From Roseburia sp. 1XD42-69 (GTDB lineage Bacteria; Bacillota; Clostridia; Lachnospirales; Lachnospiraceae), in contig NZ_RAZG01000044.1 of assembly GCF_003612565.1 (NCBI RefSeq), positions 1-32,928 on the forward strand: 32,928 nucleotides of DNA. The letters run 5' to 3'. The translations under genes and the position numbers were made by a program. Shown here piece after piece: positions 1 through 8,538 of the stretch; positions within the stretch are counted from its first letter, which is position 1, and each line of letters begins with the position of its first letter. The notes beneath the pieces were generated by a model. It was not told the origin of the DNA. It ran no database searches and was given only the letters and a program-made list of their open reading frames with translations.

Positions 1-202
1 GGAGGATGAGGAATTAAAAAAATCAGCATGAACTTTCAACTTTTTGTGTCCAAAGTATTGACATAGGTCCACTACATGGGAGAGAAAATCTGTCCCTGCC
101 GGTTACCGTCTCCCGGAGACAGAAATTTTGTTCCGGAGAATCGATAAAAAAGTCATAGAGGAAGAGTCGGAAAAATTAAGCAGAATAATTCAACAGAAAT
201 AG
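1..202 (+). other. Left-edge region with gene-end fragments, no intact gene
   Basis: No complete gene is visible. One frame is open from the window edge and stops at 29-31 (EDEELKKSA), which could be the last residues of a gene lying outside the window. The same frame is open again from 62 to a stop at 200-202 and ends in a charged helical tail (LFRRIDKKVIEEESEKL and onward), but it has no good start codon or ribosome binding site. A terminator follows at 214-256, so this stretch probably holds the decayed end of a rightward gene. I do not recognise the family. Confidence 0.3.
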
Positions 203-213
203 ATTTCAACCCC

Positions 214-256
214 AAAAAAGGGCGCTGCACCAACTCCTGTGCAAACGCCCTTTTTT
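214..256. terminator. Bidirectional rho-independent terminator
   Basis: An 11-bp perfect stem joins AAAAAAGGGCG (214-224) to CGCCCTTTTTT (246-256). A second 5-bp stem sits inside it (TGCAC 226-230 with GTGCA 239-243) around an 8-nt loop. A-tract and T-tract flank the GC core, so it can work in both directions. It lies between the rightward fragment ending at 202 and the leftward reading frame ending at 255. Confidence 0.85.
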
Positions 257-446
257 AATACTTATACTCTCTTTTCAATTCCTGGCCCACATATACCTGG
301 CCGTCTCTGGTATAGCCCAATGTCCTGCCTGCAATGGTGTCATCCAGTTCCACCTGGATTGCATGTTCCTTTACATTCCGCCTGTTTTCCGGCTTTCCCT
401 GAAATAACCTTTCATCCTGTCTGCGCTTCGACCGGGAATCCAGCAT
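255..446 (-). pseudogene. Small hypothetical protein, probably a C-terminal gene remnant
   Basis: A 63-codon frame encodes a charged protein ending in GYTRDGQVYVGQELKREYKY. I do not recognise it. The frame stays open upstream of the ATG for about 19 more codons (to a stop near 504-506) and reads as sensible protein (YGYDGYFKVTSVKV). There is no convincing ribosome binding site before the ATG. This suggests the tail of a once longer gene rather than a complete small gene. Its stop codon lies in the T-tract of the terminator at 214-256. A genuine small protein cannot be excluded. Confidence 0.35.
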
Positions 447-607
447 AGCTGTGATAACCTTTACTGACGTAACCTTAAAATATCCATCATATCCGTATGC
501 GGCTCATCCCTCCCTGGAAGTATACTTTATTGGTTTCACTTATAATATCGGCATAATTTTCAGATAATTAACCTGTGCGAAATGACTTATCACATATTTT
601 GGTTTGT

Positions 608-1462
608 TTACTCCCTATTCCACACATCTTGAATTCCATCCCACTTCCAGGGATTGTTTTCCTCCGCATACGCAGCCACAGAAAGATACTGGTACTGGCT
701 CACGGTTTTTAAGGCATCATAAACATACCGCAGTGGAATCCAGGTGCGGTTATTATCCGGATCCCCCGGCTCTGCAAGGAAAACCATGTCGGTGTCTTTC
801 TGATAAAGCCAGATATTCACATAATGTCCCCCGGTGTCTTTCCAAAATGTGTCGTCATTGCCGCTGCACACCAAAACTATAGCGGATTTTGCCTGGCCCA
901 TCTGCTCCTGGAACTCTTCGTAGGTGGCCGGTTTTCTGTGAAGGTCACAGGAAAGCCCTGCCGCCCTTAAAGTAGTGCGCATATCCCGCCATCCAATGGC
1001 GCCGCTTTCCTTGCTGGGATAGTAGTCCGTCACCTGAGTGGCATATTGGAACATATCGAAAGGCGAGCACTCATATGGGCTTAAGCTGCTGTATATATTG
1101 GCCATGCAGCAGTGTCCGCAGCCAAATGCCCCAAAGGAATGCCATTTAACAATCTTCTGACACCACTCCCCGGACCAGGGGCGCATTTCCTCAAATGATT
1201 TGGGCCCCTGGAGAAAAGTATAGATATTTTCTGCCTGTTCCTCCGGAGTTCTCACAAGCACACGAAAATCCGGGCCGATAATCCCTGCGTCAAATACATC
1301 CTTTTGTATTTCCTGGGTAATCCCTGCGTAGATTCTCTCGTTTTTCTGAACCTTATGCGTATCTATTTTCTCCTCCTGCCTGGGCATACCATATTTTTTC
1401 CCAAAAAACACCAATGACAGCACAAAAAGGACAAACAGAACCGCAATTATTTTTTTCTTCAA
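608..1462 (-). CDS. Membrane-anchored or secreted C39-like (papain-fold) cysteine peptidase-like protein
   Basis: The 284-residue product starts with a TTG codon (TTGAAGAAAAAA); no in-frame ATG gives a better start. Residues 1-21 form a basic hydrophobic signal peptide or anchor (MKKKIIAVLFVLFVLSLVFF). The rest resembles C39-like papain-fold proteins: a Cys-rich active-site-like segment GCGHCCMANIY on a helix, a later GGHYVNIW carrying the likely catalytic His, and AEPGDPDNNRTW, which could supply the Asp or Asn. Substrate unknown; it probably acts outside the membrane on a peptide or on cell-wall material. The gene begins only 15 nt after the purB stop, so it may be transcribed with purC-purF-purB, although it has no obvious purine role. 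The family assignment rests on motif recognition only. Confidence 0.6.
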   Translation of the reverse strand: MKKKIIAVLFVLFVLSLVFFGKKYGMPRQEEKIDTHKVQKNERIYAGITQEIQKDVFDAGIIGPDFRVLVRTPEEQAENIYTFLQGPKSFEEMRPWSGEWCQKIVKWHSFGAFGCGHCCMANIYSSLSPYECSPFDMFQYATQVTDYYPSKESGAIGWRDMRTTLRAAGLSCDLHRKPATYEEFQEQMGQAKSAIVLVCSGNDDTFWKDTGGHYVNIWLYQKDTDMVFLAEPGDPDNNRTWIPLRYVYDALKTVSQYQYLSVAAYAEENNPWKWDGIQDVWNRE

Positions 1463-1477
1463 TTTCAGCCCCGTTTT

Positions 1478-2911
1478 CTATACATTTATCTCTGCTTTTA
1501 ACCCGATGAAATCTTTGTTCTCATCTAAAATGGGCTGTATGCTGTTTTCAAGGAACTTCTCCACCTGGCGGGGGGAACGGCCCACATATTTTGACGGGTC
1601 CATGGATGCCTGAAGCTCTTCCAGCGTCAATCCGAATGCCGGGTCAGCAGCAATGAGCTCCAGAAGGTTGTTCTCCAGTCCCTCCTGTTTTACATGGGCT
1701 CCCGCCTCCATGGAAAGTTTGCGGATTTTCTCATGGAGTTCCTGGCGGTCTCCCCCTTTTTTCACTGCATCCATCATAATATTTTCCGTAGCCATAAAGG
1801 GAAGCTCGCTCATTAAGCGCTTGGTAATCACTTTATCATAAACCACCAAGCCGTCCACCACGTTCAGGCACAAATCCAAAACCCCGTCAATGGCAAGAAA
1901 TCCTTCCGGAATAGAGAGACGCTTGTTGGCGGAATCGTCTAAAGTCCGCTCAAACCACTGAGTAGCGGAGGTAATGGCGGGATTTAAAGCATCCACCATC
2001 ACATACCGGGAGAGGGAGCCGATGCGCTCGCTCCTCATAGGGTTTCTCTTATACGCCATGGCGGAAGAGCCAATCTGATTTTTCTCAAAAGGCTCTTCCA
2101 CCTCTTTTAAATGCTGAAGAAGGCGGATATCGTTGGACATTTTGTAGGCGCTTGCCGCAATGCCTGCCAGGACATTTGCCACTCTGGTATCCACTTTCCT
2201 GGAATATGTCTGTCCGGAAACCCCGTAGCACTCTTTAAAGCCCATTTTCTCTGCAATCATGGGGTCAATTTTATCCACCGTTTCATTGTCGCCGTCAAAA
2301 AGTTCCAAAAAACTTGCCTGAGTTCCCGTGGTTCCCTTGGAGCCTAAAAGTTTCAGACTACCCAGGACATACTCTAAGTCTTCGTAATCCATCATAAATT
2401 CCTGGAGCCAAAGGGTAGCCCGTTTTCCCACGGTGGTGGGCTGAGCTGGCTGGAAATGGGTAAATGCCAGGGTGGGAAGGGCTTTATAGGTATCCGCAAA
2501 TTTAGAAAGCTCCGCCATAACATTTACCAGTTTCTTTTTCACCAGTTTTAAGGCTTCCGCCATAATGATAATATCCGTATTATCTCCCACATAACAGGAT
2601 GTGGCCCCTAAGTGAATGATTCCTTTTGCCTTGGGGCACTGCTGGCCATATGCGTAGACATGGGACATAACGTCGTGGCGCACCAGCTTTTCCCGCTCTT
2701 TTGCCACCTCAAAGTTAATATCCTCCGCATGTTCTTTTAATTCATGAATCTGTTCCTCTGTAATATCAAGCCCCAGTTCACGCTCTGTCTCCGCCAGGGC
2801 AATCCACAGCTTCCTCCAAGTCTTAAACTTCATTTCCGGTGAAAAAATATACTGCATTTCCCTGCTGGCATAGCGTTCGGAAAGCGGGCTTGTATAACGG
2901 TCAGTTGACAT
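1478..2911 (-). CDS. purB: Adenylosuccinate lyase
   Basis: PurB cleaves SAICAR to AICAR plus fumarate, and adenylosuccinate to AMP plus fumarate, in cytosolic purine synthesis. The 477-residue protein has the fumarase/aspartase-superfamily signature GSSAMAYKRNP at about residues 281-291, on the mobile catalytic loop. A catalytic His lies in THFQPAQPTT (about 151-160), and the substrate-binding loop TSCYVGDNTD is near 104-113. At 477 residues it is longer than the Bacillus-type enzyme (about 430) and closer in size to the long or eukaryote-like subgroup. The ATG at 2911 is preceded by a GGAG ribosome binding site. It follows purF by 44 nt and is the third gene of the purC-purF-purB operon. Confidence 0.97.
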   Translation of the reverse strand: MSTDRYTSPLSERYASREMQYIFSPEMKFKTWRKLWIALAETERELGLDITEEQIHELKEHAEDINFEVAKEREKLVRHDVMSHVYAYGQQCPKAKGIIHLGATSCYVGDNTDIIIMAEALKLVKKKLVNVMAELSKFADTYKALPTLAFTHFQPAQPTTVGKRATLWLQEFMMDYEDLEYVLGSLKLLGSKGTTGTQASFLELFDGDNETVDKIDPMIAEKMGFKECYGVSGQTYSRKVDTRVANVLAGIAASAYKMSNDIRLLQHLKEVEEPFEKNQIGSSAMAYKRNPMRSERIGSLSRYVMVDALNPAITSATQWFERTLDDSANKRLSIPEGFLAIDGVLDLCLNVVDGLVVYDKVITKRLMSELPFMATENIMMDAVKKGGDRQELHEKIRKLSMEAGAHVKQEGLENNLLELIAADPAFGLTLEELQASMDPSKYVGRSPRQVEKFLENSIQPILDENKDFIGLKAEINV

Positions 2912-2955
2912 AGATTTCTCCTCTCTTTGTATCGGCTCTCAATTTTTTGCCTTCT

Positions 2956-4404
2956 CTATCTCTCATACTCCCCCCGGATATCCTGGGTGGGAGGCGCCAT
3001 AGGGTATTTTCCGGTAAAACATCCCTTACAGATGGAAAGCCCCTGTGACATCTCATCTAAACGGTTTAATTCAAGATATCCCAAAGAATCCGCTCCGATG
3101 ATTTTACGGATTTCCTCAATGCTGCGGTTATAGGCAATGAGCTGCTCCCTCTCAGGGATATCCGTGCCAAAATAACAGGGCCACATAAAGGGCGGAGAGC
3201 TGATTCTCACATGGACTTCCAAGGCCCCTGCATCCCTTAACATCTTAACAATGCGGTCTGAGGTGGTGCCCCGGACAATGGAATCGTCTATCATAACCAC
3301 ACGTTTCCCCGCCACAGCCTCTTTTAGCACATTTAACTTTAACCGGACGCTTGACTCCCTGCTGCTCTGCTTTGGTTTAATAAAAGTCCTTCCCACGTAT
3401 CCGTTTTTCACAAAAGCCGTTCCGTAGGGAATCCCGGATTCTAAGGCATAGCCAAGGGCCGCCGCATTTCCCGATTCCGGCACCCCTGTCACAAGATCCG
3501 CCTCCACAGGGGAATCCATGGCCAGAAATTTTCCCGCCTTTATCCTTGCCCCATAGACGCTCACCCCGTCAATATGGCTGTCCGGCCTGGCAAAATAAAT
3601 GTATTCAAAAATACATCTGCCCTGCTCCTTCTCAGGAAGGCACATAGACATATCCGACGCTATCCCGCACTCCGGGGAGATGGTTACAACTTCGCCGGGA
3701 AGCACATCCCTTACAAATTCCGCCCCGATGGTTTCCAAGGCACAGGTTTCTGAGGCCACCATATAGGCATTGTCCCTTTTCCCGATGCAAAGGGGCTTAA
3801 ATCCAAAGGGGTCTCTGGCTGCAATGAGCTTTCTGGGGCTCATCACCACAAGGGAATAGGCCCCCTTTATTTTTTTGCAGGCCCTTGCCACCGCCTCCTG
3901 CACAGTTTTTGAATTTAAGCGTTCCCTTGCAATGTGATAGGCAATCACCTCAGAATCAATGGTGGTCTGGAATATAGCCCCTGTGTACTCTAAATCCCTG
4001 CGGAGCTCATTGGCATTGATCAAATTTCCATTGTGGGCCAGGGCCAGCGTACCCTTCACGTAATTTAAAACAAGGGGCTGGGCATTTTCTCTGGTGGAAG
4101 CCCCTGCGGTGGAGTACCGCACATGTCCCACGCCGATATCCCCGGAAAGGGATTCTAAATTTTCCTGGGTAAACACTTCGTTCACCAGCCCCATGTCTTT
4201 TCTTGTTCTCACTTTTCCCTTGGGACCCTCTGTGTCGCTGACAGCGATGCCGCAACTCTCCTGGCCTCTGTGCTGCAGGGCAAACAGTCCATAATAAATG
4301 GAAGAAGCCACATCTTTTCCGTCAAAATCATACATGCCGAATACGCCGCACTCCTCATGCAGCCCGTCCCGCATATTCGGATTCTTAAAATTAGTATGAG
4401 TCAT
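2956..4404 (-). CDS. purF: Amidophosphoribosyltransferase (glutamine PRPP amidotransferase)
   Basis: PurF makes 5-phosphoribosylamine from PRPP and glutamine, the committed step of purine synthesis. The 482-residue protein has an N-terminal Ntn glutaminase domain. Cys19 in HEECGVFGMYD is the expected nucleophile, so an 18-residue propeptide is presumably removed. The C-terminal phosphoribosyltransferase domain carries the PRPP loop VVMIDDSIVRGTT (369-381). Cysteines at 264, 410, 459 and 462 (the last two as CKGC) match the four ligands of the 4Fe-4S cluster in the Bacillus-type enzyme, so this is probably the oxygen-sensitive class. A GGGAG ribosome binding site precedes the ATG. It lies 16 nt after purC and 44 nt before purB. 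Confidence 0.97.
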   Translation of the reverse strand: MTHTNFKNPNMRDGLHEECGVFGMYDFDGKDVASSIYYGLFALQHRGQESCGIAVSDTEGPKGKVRTRKDMGLVNEVFTQENLESLSGDIGVGHVRYSTAGASTRENAQPLVLNYVKGTLALAHNGNLINANELRRDLEYTGAIFQTTIDSEVIAYHIARERLNSKTVQEAVARACKKIKGAYSLVVMSPRKLIAARDPFGFKPLCIGKRDNAYMVASETCALETIGAEFVRDVLPGEVVTISPECGIASDMSMCLPEKEQGRCIFEYIYFARPDSHIDGVSVYGARIKAGKFLAMDSPVEADLVTGVPESGNAAALGYALESGIPYGTAFVKNGYVGRTFIKPKQSSRESSVRLKLNVLKEAVAGKRVVMIDDSIVRGTTSDRIVKMLRDAGALEVHVRISSPPFMWPCYFGTDIPEREQLIAYNRSIEEIRKIIGADSLGYLELNRLDEMSQGLSICKGCFTGKYPMAPPTQDIRGEYER

Positions 4405-4420
4405 GAATTTCTCCCGCCTG

Positions 4421-5296
4421 TTAAAATTTGCTGCCTGTCAAAAGTTCAAAAGCTTCTTTGTACTTGTCCACGGTCTTTGTCACCACTTCCTGGGGCAGGA
4501 GATAATCGCTGTTTGGATTGGCTTTTAACCAGTCCCTCACAAACTGCTTATCAAAAGAAGGCTGGGATTTTCCCGGCTCATATCCCTCTAAAGGCCAGAA
4601 ACGGGAGCTGTCCGGAGTGAGCATCTCATCCCCCAATACCACATTGCCCTCTTCATCCAGCCCAAATTCAAACTTGGTATCCGCAATGATTATCCCTTTG
4701 CTCAAAGCATACTCCGCACATTTTTTGTACAGCGCAAGGGTATATTCTTTTATCTTTAACGCATATTCCTCTCCCTTTTCGGGATAAATTTTCTTTAACA
4801 CTTCTACACTCTGTTCAAAAGAGATATTCTCGTCATGATCTCCCAAATCCGCTTTCGTGCTGGGGGTGTAAATAGGCTCCGGCAGCTTGTCGGATTCCTT
4901 AAGCCCCCCCGGCAGGGAAATGCCGCAGACTGTGCCGTTCTCTTTATAACTTGCCCAGCCGCTGCCTGTAATATAACCCCGGACAATACATTCTATGGGG
5001 AGCATGGTAAGCTTCTTACATTTCATGCTGTTCCCGTCGTACTTGTCCTGCCTGAAAAACTCCGGCATGTCCTTAACCTCAATGGACATCATGTGGTTGG
5101 GCACAATATCTTTTGTAAAATCAAACCAGAACTTGGACATTCTTGTTAAAATAGCCCCCTTGTCTGTAATTTGATTTTTCAAAATATGGTCAAACGCGGA
5201 AATTCTGTCTGTGGCAACAATAACCATGCTGTCCCCTGCATCATACACTTCCCGTACTTTTCCTTCTTTTACCGGTTTTACTTCCTGAATATTCAT
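4421..5296 (-). CDS. purC: Phosphoribosylaminoimidazole-succinocarboxamide synthase (SAICAR synthetase)
   Basis: PurC joins CAIR and aspartate, using ATP, to form SAICAR. The 291-residue protein shows the family N-terminus KEGKVREVYD (about 10-19) and the ATP-site segment IVATDRISAFDHIL (about 27-40), then the IECIVRGYITGSGWASY signature and a late IIADTKFEFGLD segment. It is longer than the short bacterial type (about 235-240) and closer to the yeast-like type. The ATG at 5296 has an AGACGGAGG ribosome binding site. It is the first gene of a purC-purF-purB operon that carries only these three pur genes; the others must lie elsewhere. Confidence 0.96.
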   Translation of the reverse strand: MNIQEVKPVKEGKVREVYDAGDSMVIVATDRISAFDHILKNQITDKGAILTRMSKFWFDFTKDIVPNHMMSIEVKDMPEFFRQDKYDGNSMKCKKLTMLPIECIVRGYITGSGWASYKENGTVCGISLPGGLKESDKLPEPIYTPSTKADLGDHDENISFEQSVEVLKKIYPEKGEEYALKIKEYTLALYKKCAEYALSKGIIIADTKFEFGLDEEGNVVLGDEMLTPDSSRFWPLEGYEPGKSQPSFDKQFVRDWLKANPNSDYLLPQEVVTKTVDKYKEAFELLTGSKF

Positions 5297-5339
5297 CTTT
5301 GCCTCCGTCTCCTGGAATGTCTTTCTAGTTTCCTTATAG

Positions 5340-5369
5340 ATTATAATACACCATGTTTTAAAGCGTCAA
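5340..5369 (-). promoter_or_regulatory. Sigma-A promoter of the purC operon
   Basis: On the minus strand a -35 box TTGACG (5364-5369) is followed after 18 nt by a perfect -10 box TATAAT (5340-5345). The leader to the purC ATG is only about 35-40 nt, too short for a purine riboswitch. I see no clear PurBox. Control could be by a repressor on the short divergent region shared with the cold-shock gene. Confidence 0.75.
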
Positions 5370-5388
5370 GAGTTTTGCAGGATTCATC

Positions 5389-5440
5389 TTTACTTTTCCT
5401 ACATCATATGCTATACTGCACTTATGCCGTTAAATCGGCA
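5389..5440 (+). promoter_or_regulatory. Promoter and leader hairpin of the cold-shock gene
   Basis: A -10 box TATACT (5412-5417) lies 17 nt after a weak -35 TTTACT (5389-5394). The expected transcript starts near 5424 and opens with a small hairpin, TGCCG (5425-5429) with CGGCA (5436-5440) around a 6-nt loop. A GGAGG site then precedes the ATG at 5467. A hairpin at the extreme 5' end may stabilise the message or respond to temperature; that is inference. Confidence 0.5.
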
Positions 5441-5466
5441 AAGATAATTTTTTCGGAGGTACTACA

Positions 5467-5670
5467 ATGAACAAAGGTACAGTAAAATGGTTCAACAATC
5501 AGAAGGGATACGGCTTCATCTCAGACGAGGCAGGAAACGACGTATTCGTTCACTACTCAGGACTTAACATGGATGGCTTCAAATCCTTAGAGGAAGGCGC
5601 AGCCGTTGAGTTTGAAGTAGTAGAAGGGGCAAAAGGACCACAGGCAACCAACGTAACAGTAGTTCAGTAA
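5467..5670 (+). CDS. Cold-shock domain protein (CspA family)
   Basis: A 67-residue single-domain protein that binds single-stranded RNA and DNA and acts as an RNA chaperone in the cytosol. It has the cold-shock fold signature [15 protein letters not shown] (residues 4-18), which includes RNP1 (KGYGFI), and RNP2 as DVFVHY (25-30). The length is typical for the family. GGAGG precedes the ATG. It is monocistronic, divergent from purC, and ends in the terminator at 5768-5804. Confidence 0.95.
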   Translation: MNKGTVKWFNNQKGYGFISDEAGNDVFVHYSGLNMDGFKSLEEGAAVEFEVVEGAKGPQATNVTVVQ

Positions 5671-5767
5671 CACAATTAATCAGCACTTTTCAACGTACCT
5701 TTCTCATAATATATAAATGTGATATTTGTTTATTAGGATTAAGATAGTGAAACGGGAAATGATTAAA

Positions 5768-5804
5768 AAGAAAACGGTATAGCTCTTAGCTGTACCGTTT
5801 TCTT
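5768..5804. terminator. Bidirectional terminator between the cold-shock gene and galT
   Basis: A 12-bp stem joins AAGAAAACGGTA (5768-5779) to TACCGTTTTCTT (5793-5804), with a smaller AGCT/AGCT pairing inside. It has T-rich tails both ways and lies between two convergent genes. On the minus strand the T-tract is longer, so it should serve galT well. Confidence 0.85.
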
Positions 5805-5809
5805 ATTGG

Positions 5810-7333
5810 TTATACAGATTTTACAAAACGCAAGAATGCCTCTCTCCCCTGGGTTGTACATTTATACACCCCGGCGTCCTCAAGCACCTGGGAAAATACA
5901 AGGCCGATTTCATGGTTTATAATATCATCAATATTCTCTTCCCCTACGTTTTCATATTTGGGCAAAAATTCTTCCACCCAGTCTGCGTGTTTTGCCAGAG
6001 TATCCTCCCTGCGCAGATCTTTTCCTGACAAAACCGCTTCCTTTAACTCCGCCATCTCCTCTTTTAACCGGGCCGGAAGCACCGCCAGGCCCATCACCTC
6101 AATTAAACCGATATTTTCTTTCTTAATGTGATGGAGCTTTGCATGGGGATGGTACACTCCCAAGGGATGTTCCTCTGTGGTGATATTGTTCCGAAGCACC
6201 AAATCCAGCTCAAACATCTCCCCCCGTTTTCTGGCAATGGGAGTGATGGTGTTGTGATTTTCTCCATCTGTATTGGCAAAGACAAAGGCATCTTCATCTG
6301 TGTAATCCCTCCACTTAAGCAGAATCTTATCCGCCAGGTCAATGATCCGCTCTTTATCCGGGCAGTCCAGACGGATTACGGACATGGGCCATTTTACAAT
6401 CCCCGCCTTAACATCCTCATATCCTAGAAAAGAAATCTCCTTTTCCACCGGGGCTTTTGCCATGGCAAACTCATAATGCCCGCCCTGGAAATGGTCATGG
6501 CTTAAAATGGAGCCCCCCACAATGGGAAGGTCCGCATTGGAGCCCACAAAATAATGTGGGAACTGGGTGACAAAATCCAAAAGTTTCCCGAAAGTGGCCC
6601 GCTCAATCTTCATAGGGGTATGGCTGGAATTAAATATAATACAGTGCTCATTGTAATACACGTAGGGCGAATACTGGAAAAACCACGGGCTCTCGTTAAT
6701 GGTAACTGGTATAATTCTATGGTTCTGCCTTGCGGGATGGTTCACCCTTCCCCCGTACCCCACATTTTCCTTGCACAAAAGGCATTTGGGATAGCCGCTC
6801 TGTTTGGCAAGCTTTGCCGCCGCAATGGCCTTGGGGTCTTTCTCCGGCTTGGAAAGGTTAATGGTGATATCCAAAGTGCCGTACTCCGTCTCCGCCGTCC
6901 ACTTCAAATCCTTCTTAATGCGGTAGCGCCTGATATAATCGCTGTCCCTGCTGATGGTATAAAAATAATCCGTGGCATCCACAGGAGATTTCTTGTAAAG
7001 CCCCCAGAACTTTTTCGTAACTTCACTGGGCCTTGGCAAAAGCATCCCCATAATTTTTGTGTCGAACAGATCCCGGTACACCACCCCGTTTTCCTTCGTA
7101 ATCTCCTGTTCATAGGCGTAGTCCAGCATATCCCCTAAAATCTCAGGCAGGGCATTTTCCGCTTCTTCCCTGGTTTTACAAATATTCTTGTGGGCATTTA
7201 CCTTGTCATCCTCAAGCTCTTCCAAACAAAACAGCTCCAAGAGACGGTTTATGGTATAAACCTTATCTTCCTCTGTGATAAGATCCGTTGCCAATGCATA
7301 ATCCACTAAATCCAAAATTCTTCCCTGTATCAT
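5810..7333 (-). CDS. galT: UDP-glucose--hexose-1-phosphate uridylyltransferase, class II (Firmicutes type)
   Basis: GalT exchanges UMP between UDP-glucose and galactose-1-phosphate in the Leloir pathway. The 507-residue length and the sequence from MIQGRILDLVDYAL onward are typical of the class II Firmicutes enzyme (class I is about 350). The active-site segment is IVGGSILSHDHFQGGHYEF, with the HxHxQ-like triad H279-D-H281-F-Q283, where the central His carries the UMP. A CLLC pair lies at 184-187. The start at 7333 follows AAGGGGAAAT. It begins 14 nt after the GH53 stop, so it is the last gene of the galactan operon. It would process galactose released by the upstream galactanase; galK and galE are not in the window. 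Confidence 0.95.
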   Translation of the reverse strand: MIQGRILDLVDYALATDLITEEDKVYTINRLLELFCLEELEDDKVNAHKNICKTREEAENALPEILGDMLDYAYEQEITKENGVVYRDLFDTKIMGMLLPRPSEVTKKFWGLYKKSPVDATDYFYTISRDSDYIRRYRIKKDLKWTAETEYGTLDITINLSKPEKDPKAIAAAKLAKQSGYPKCLLCKENVGYGGRVNHPARQNHRIIPVTINESPWFFQYSPYVYYNEHCIIFNSSHTPMKIERATFGKLLDFVTQFPHYFVGSNADLPIVGGSILSHDHFQGGHYEFAMAKAPVEKEISFLGYEDVKAGIVKWPMSVIRLDCPDKERIIDLADKILLKWRDYTDEDAFVFANTDGENHNTITPIARKRGEMFELDLVLRNNITTEEHPLGVYHPHAKLHHIKKENIGLIEVMGLAVLPARLKEEMAELKEAVLSGKDLRREDTLAKHADWVEEFLPKYENVGEENIDDIINHEIGLVFSQVLEDAGVYKCTTQGREAFLRFVKSV

Positions 7334-7347
7334 ATTTCCCCTTCTTT

Positions 7348-8448
7348 CTAAAAATCCCGAACCACCTTAAGCGCCGGATTTGCATTTCCATCATAGTCAA
7401 ACAGCGCCTGGTTCGCCCACTCGTTTCCGCAAGGCCCCGGGTCATTCATATACTTTAAGCTCTCCGGGGTTGCCCATCCGCTTCCCAGCACCGGAATCCA
7501 CGCCGGCTCCCAGTAATAAAAGCCCTTTCCATGGCCAGAAGCTACATGCTTTACCCTGGTGAGGAAATCCTGCATAAAGTCTGCCTGGCCCTGCTTTGTC
7601 ATGGGATATTCAATCTTTGCCACAAGTTCCGGTTTGGTGGCATATCCCTTCCGCTCTCCCGGCAAAAGCTGTTCATACTCTCCGTAATCCTCCATAGTAA
7701 AGCCCATGGAAACCTCCGCCACCACCACGTCTTTTTTATAGCGCTTTGCAATGTCGTTCATATTAAATTCAAGACTTTTTAAATCTCCATGCCAGAAAGG
7801 ATAATAGGATAATCCAATAATCTGAAAATCCTCCCCCTCTTTAGTATAATGGTCAAACCAGTCCCTGTAAAGCCCATTATTTCCCCCGTTGTCCAAATGA
7901 ATCATAATGGGAACACTTTTGTCCACGACCCGGACGCCCCGGATTCCCGCATTTACAAAACGGGTAATGTTATCCCAGCCTGGCTTTCTCCCCTCCGGCC
8001 ACAAAAGGCCGTTGGACAGCTCGTTTCCCACCTGCACCATAGTCGGCTTTGCCCCTGCCTTATGCAGGGCTTCCATGGAATCCTTTGTAAAGTCAAAAAC
8101 TGCCTGCTCCAGCTCCTCCACAGAATAATTTTCCCATGCTTTGGGTTTTATCTGTTTCCCCGGATCCGCCCAGAAATCGCTGTAGTGAAGGTTAAAGAGA
8201 AACCCGAAACCTGCATCCACCACTTTTTTTGCGGTTTTTATGGTTACGTCCAAATCATTTGTCCCCGCCCCGTAAGGCTTGCCCTCTTTGTCATAGGGGT
8301 CGTTCCAAAGCCGCAGGCGCACAGAATTAAATCCATAGCCTTTTAAAATAGAAAGAATCTCCTTCTCTTCCCCGCCGTCAAAATATCTTGCCCCGCACTT
8401 TTCCAATTCCAAAAGCGTGGACAGGTCTGCTCCTTTTATAAATTCCAT
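7348..8448 (-). CDS. Arabinogalactan endo-beta-1,4-galactanase, GH53, intracellular
   Basis: GH53 enzymes cut beta-1,4-galactan chains (type I arabinogalactan, pectin side chains). From the ATG at 8448, which follows GGGAGGAG, the product is 366 residues. An upstream extension to 8529 is rejected because it runs through the intergenic hairpin. The barrel motifs are visible: RLRLWNDP (about 44-51), the acid/base Glu143 in VQVGNELSNG, and the nucleophile Glu245 in VVVAEVSMG. There is no signal peptide, so it should act in the cytosol on imported galacto-oligosaccharides. It sits between the zinc-ribbon gene and galT. No transporter is present in this window. Confidence 0.93.
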   Translation of the reverse strand: MEFIKGADLSTLLELEKCGARYFDGGEEKEILSILKGYGFNSVRLRLWNDPYDKEGKPYGAGTNDLDVTIKTAKKVVDAGFGFLFNLHYSDFWADPGKQIKPKAWENYSVEELEQAVFDFTKDSMEALHKAGAKPTMVQVGNELSNGLLWPEGRKPGWDNITRFVNAGIRGVRVVDKSVPIMIHLDNGGNNGLYRDWFDHYTKEGEDFQIIGLSYYPFWHGDLKSLEFNMNDIAKRYKKDVVVAEVSMGFTMEDYGEYEQLLPGERKGYATKPELVAKIEYPMTKQGQADFMQDFLTRVKHVASGHGKGFYYWEPAWIPVLGSGWATPESLKYMNDPGPCGNEWANQALFDYDGNANPALKVVRDF

Positions 8449-8473
8449 GCTCTCCTCCCTGCAATACAAGGAA

Positions 8474-8527
8474 GGCAGATACCGTCCCCTGCCAATGCGC
8501 AAAGCACAGACCCAGGCCGTATCTGCC
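8474..8527. repeat. Inverted repeat (long-loop hairpin) between the zinc-ribbon and GH53 genes
   Basis: GGCAGATAC (8474-8482) is matched exactly by its complement GTATCTGCC (8519-8527), with a 36-nt GC-rich loop. It fills most of the 90-nt gap inside the operon and lies just before the GH53 ribosome binding site. There is no T-tract, so it is unlikely to be a terminator. It could be an RNA-processing or stability element that sets relative expression within the operon. Confidence 0.5.
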
Positions 8528-8538
8528 ACTTCTCCTGT

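Noticed and set aside
5297-5340. Purine riboswitch or PurBox in front of purC
   Set aside because: The leader after the promoter is only about 40 nt and shows no three-way junction or conserved purine-aptamer bases; no clear PurBox was seen.
8449-8529. Longer N-terminus for the GH53 protein
   Set aside because: The extension translates the intergenic hairpin and lacks a ribosome binding site. The ATG at 8448 has GGGAGGAG.
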